This document shows positions 61,595-64,000 of a stretch of 64,000 bases of DNA, in pieces (within the stretch, counting starts at the first letter, position 1; every line of letters begins with the position of its first letter). The stretch is from contig PLCS01000012.1 in assembly GCA_003134855.1 (NCBI GenBank), positions 1-64,000 of the forward strand, in the 5' to 3' direction. Below the pieces are notes generated by a model. The model searched no databases. It saw only the letters and a list, made by a program, of their open reading frames with translations, and was not told the DNA's origin. The translations under genes and the position numbers were made by a program. The DNA comes from Acidobacteriaceae bacterium (GTDB taxonomy: Bacteria > Acidobacteriota > Terriglobia > Terriglobales > Acidobacteriaceae).

Positions 61595-64000
61595 ATGATG
61601 ACAAATACCCAGACCATCGCGCGCAACACCGGCTGGTTCAGCATCGAGAACATAATTAACGCCGTTGTCGCTTTTACTACTTCAATTGCGATTAACCGCT
61701 ATCTCGGGCCAGAGAAGAATAGCTATATCATTTATGTCTCTTATATCGCCAACTTGGTTAGCAGCCTGGGTGGAATGGGTATTCCCGCAACTACCCGGAA
61801 ATACATGGCCGAGTTTATCGGCATGGGCGACCGCGGCACTGCGCGCTACATTTATCTTCGCACCTTGCTGTTGCAAACCGGCCTGGCGACGGCAGCCACC
61901 TGCGGCTTTCTCTTCTGGGTGCTCGGAAACGCCAGCGCGGATTACAAGTTAGCCTCGGCTCTGCTGGTGCTGAGCATGTGGCCTGCGATGATCAACTCCA
62001 TCTCGGCTCAGGCCAACTCCGCCACGGAAGATTTGTCGACGAATCTACCGGCCTCCATCGCCGCGGCCTTATTCTACTTGATCGCGATTGCGGCAACGGT
62101 GGTGCTGCATTGGGGCGTAGTCGGCGTCGGCGTGGCGCTGCTCTGCATGCGATCCGTCGATTTTCTGGTGCGCTTCTTTCCCGCCATGAAGCGTGTGCTG
62201 GCATGGGAGACAACCCATGCGCATCCCCCGGGTTTGCGCCGGCGCATGATGCCGTTCGCCTTGCAAGGCGTTGCCAGCATGTTTGTGGCGCAGATCGTCT
62301 GGGGCCGCTCGGAGATCATCCTGCTGAAGATGCTCAGCTCGGATGTCAACCAGGTGTCGTTCTATTCAGTGGCATTTACCATGGCGGAACAGTTGCTGCT
62401 GGCGGCGACCATCTTCGGGACAGCGGCCGGCGCAACGATCTTTGTGCAATACGGTCGAGACAAATCCAGGCTGCCCGAACTAGCGACCTCCACCTTCCGC
62501 TACATCGCATTGATGTCGATACCGCTGCACTTCATCGCGGCGTCGCTCGCCGTGCCTGCGCTGCTTCTTTTCTACGGCCACAAATTCCAGGGCGCCGCGA
62601 TGGTGGTGGCGCTGGCTCCGCTTCTCTGTATGTTCAAAGCCTTTCTTGCGCCCGCGCGAACCCTGCTGGAAAGCTCGGAACGGCAGCGTTATGTGATTGC
62701 CGCCACCGTGATTGCGGGAGTTATCGATATCAGCGTGGCGTGGTATCTCATTCCAGCGCACGGCGCGGTAGGCGCTTGCATCGGCAACGGCGCGGCGCAA
62801 CTAACAGCCGTCGGCATCATGTGGGGCATGGCTATATATCACTATAAGGTGAAACTGCCCTGGTTGCAGGTTGCAAAGATTGTTTTTATCAGCGTGCTGG
62901 CGGCGCTGACCGCGCATTTCATCGCGGTGCGGCTGCCGCCTGTGTCGGCCATCCTCTGCGGCGGATGCGCGGCGCTGATTGTTCTCTTCGGACTCGTCCG
63001 CCTGATGCGCGTTCTGGAGCCGGAAGACCGCGTCCGCTTCGGGGTTCTGGCCGGTATGCTGCCCAAGCCGATCAGCGGGTTCATGAGCACGAGCCTGACG
63101 ATGCTGATCTGCCCAGAACGCGGCAGAATCGGTTCGGACAGCGCGATCCCTCAGCCAGCTTCCGAGGTTCGCCTACCGGTAAATCCCGATGCCGCTCCTG
63201 TGGTGTTGCTCTTTGCGTATCATTTTCCGCCCAGCAATGAGATCGGTGGAGCAAGACCGTATCGTTTTTACAAATACCTGAAAAGGCTCGGTTTTGAGTG
63301 CCATGTCATCACCGCGGCCGCTCAAGCGGATGCGGCGGCTGCGAATATCGAATATGTGCCAGACCCTCTGGACTCTGGAGGCAGATATGGAATCGCATGG
63401 TATGCCGATCGGGTTATCCGGAAATTTTTTTGGACCAGAAGTTTAAGGCTGCGGTGGTTTTTCCTGGCCTTCCGGGCGGGACAGTTGTTTATGAAACAAA
63501 GGAAAGACCGGGAGATCGTCCTTCTTTCTTCGTCTCCGCCAGTGGCTACCCATCTGGCCGCTATATGTCTTGCCGCCATTTCAGGCCGGCGATGGATCGC
63601 GGATTTCCGTGATCCGCTTTACGCTGTCGGAGGCATAAGAAACATTGTGAAGAGATTCATTGCGATCAGCCTTGCAAGGCTGATCCTGAAAAGAGCCGAC
63701 ATTGCTCTGGCGAATACAGATGCAATGCAAGAACTCTGGCACTATCGCTATTCCGGTTTGGGCGGGAAGACTCACATTATCTGGAACGGGTACGATCCCG
63801 AGGATGCAATCGGCAATTATACGCTTCCGGTACGACAACACAAGGTGTTGAGCCACGTGGGTGAACTATACGGGGGCCGTGATATCCGGCCCATTGTCAA
63901 TGCCATGATGCGGTTGTCGCAGAGCGGCAGGTTGCCGGACGATGGTGTAACCATTCGTCAGATCGGGGTCGCGAATCAGGCGGAACTGCCCGACTACAAC
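61595..64000 (+). CDS. Flippase-glycosyltransferase fusion protein (partial, continues beyond window)
   Basis: One uninterrupted frame of 802 codons runs from ATG 61595 (or 61598) to the window edge. Residues ~1-480 are a Wzx/MurJ-like polysaccharide flippase with 12-14 membrane helices: RNTGWFSIENIINAVVAFTT, GPEKNSYIIYVSYIANLVSS, GVASMFVAQIVWGRSEIILL and FLAPARTLLESSERQRYVIA. A linker (MLPKPISGFMSTSLTMLICP...) follows. From ~residue 533 a GT4-like glycosyltransferase begins: VVLLFAYHFPPSNEIGGARP, RPYRFYKYLKRLGFECHVIT, IADFRDPLY, RADIALANTDAMQELWHYRY, IIWNGYDPED and VLSHVGELYGGRDIRPIVNA. No stop codon separates the halves. It would couple lipid-linked sugar assembly with membrane translocation. 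Confidence 0.88.
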   Translation, partial: MMTNTQTIARNTGWFSIENIINAVVAFTTSIAINRYLGPEKNSYIIYVSYIANLVSSLGGMGIPATTRKYMAEFIGMGDRGTARYIYLRTLLLQTGLATAATCGFLFWVLGNASADYKLASALLVLSMWPAMINSISAQANSATEDLSTNLPASIAAALFYLIAIAATVVLHWGVVGVGVALLCMRSVDFLVRFFPAMKRVLAWETTHAHPPGLRRRMMPFALQGVASMFVAQIVWGRSEIILLKMLSSDVNQVSFYSVAFTMAEQLLLAATIFGTAAGATIFVQYGRDKSRLPELATSTFRYIALMSIPLHFIAASLAVPALLLFYGHKFQGAAMVVALAPLLCMFKAFLAPARTLLESSERQRYVIAATVIAGVIDISVAWYLIPAHGAVGACIGNGAAQLTAVGIMWGMAIYHYKVKLPWLQVAKIVFISVLAALTAHFIAVRLPPVSAILCGGCAALIVLFGLVRLMRVLEPEDRVRFGVLAGMLPKPISGFMSTSLTMLICPERGRIGSDSAIPQPASEVRLPVNPDAAPVVLLFAYHFPPSNEIGGARPYRFYKYLKRLGFECHVITAAAQADAAAANIEYVPDPLDSGGRYGIAWYADRVIRKFFWTRSLRLRWFFLAFRAGQLFMKQRKDREIVLLSSSPPVATHLAAICLAAISGRRWIADFRDPLYAVGGIRNIVKRFIAISLARLILKRADIALANTDAMQELWHYRYSGLGGKTHIIWNGYDPEDAIGNYTLPVRQHKVLSHVGELYGGRDIRPIVNAMMRLSQSGRLPDDGVTIRQIGVANQAELPDYN

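Overview
The window looks like a piece of an acidobacterial chromosome (Acidobacteriota, class Terriglobia or a close relative). Evidence: GC-rich coding DNA, a large Oar-type TonB-dependent receptor with an N-terminal carboxypeptidase-regulatory fold, a GWxTD protein beside it, a zinc-ribbon/sigma-region-4 gene pair, an XrtA (exosortase) exopolysaccharide locus, and many short palindromic repeats between genes. This is inference from gene content; no database search was run.

Layout. 1-963: 3' end of a 23S rRNA gene and a 5S rRNA gene, closed by a strong hairpin. 1.2-20 kb: mostly housekeeping and metabolic genes. They include a tyrosine phenol-lyase/tryptophanase-like enzyme, a BaiN/HI0933 flavoprotein, a HemG/HemY-type oxidase, a CocE/NonD hydrolase, a ferritin-VIT1 iron transporter, DnaB, two DNA-binding regulators, an esterase, and the minus-strand run accD, folK, tgt with cobO and rlmH upstream. 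20.8-26.3 kb: TonB receptor plus GWxTD protein. 26.4-34 kb: an orphan ABC ATPase, an FKBP isomerase, lpxC, a lipoprotein, a Tat-exported lactonase-like beta-propeller and an EF-G paralogue. 34-36.7 kb: an AT-richer island with a RES-domain protein, a bacterioferritin-like gene and a cluster of hairpin repeats. 36.8-42.8 kb: pyruvate phosphate dikinase, a STAS protein and a Kelch-repeat surface protein. 43-64 kb: exopolysaccharide locus.

The exopolysaccharide locus has two divergent arms. The minus-strand arm starts at 57029 with a degenerate sigma54-type regulator. It continues through an export protein, an outer-membrane barrel, a chain-length protein, an AAA ATPase, a tyrosine autokinase, an initiating sugar-phosphate transferase and a GT2 enzyme, several joined by 4-base ATGA overlaps. 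The plus-strand arm carries exosortase, EpsI, a TPR lipoprotein and a giant open frame in which a Wzx-like flippase continues directly into a glycosyltransferase and leaves the window. An O-antigen-ligase-like polymerase and further glycosyltransferases lie at 43-47 kb. Together these would build, polymerise, export and anchor an extracellular polysaccharide.

The most unusual material is the repeat content. Hairpin elements have inserted in frame inside two conserved genes: tgt, with a 7-bp direct repeat at the borders, and the ABC ATPase. Relatives of the tgt hairpin lie between genes with compensatory stem changes. There is also a nested pair of MITE-like elements, and perfect heptanucleotide repeat arrays sit at several gene ends. 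No tRNA, CRISPR array, prophage or complete insertion sequence was seen.
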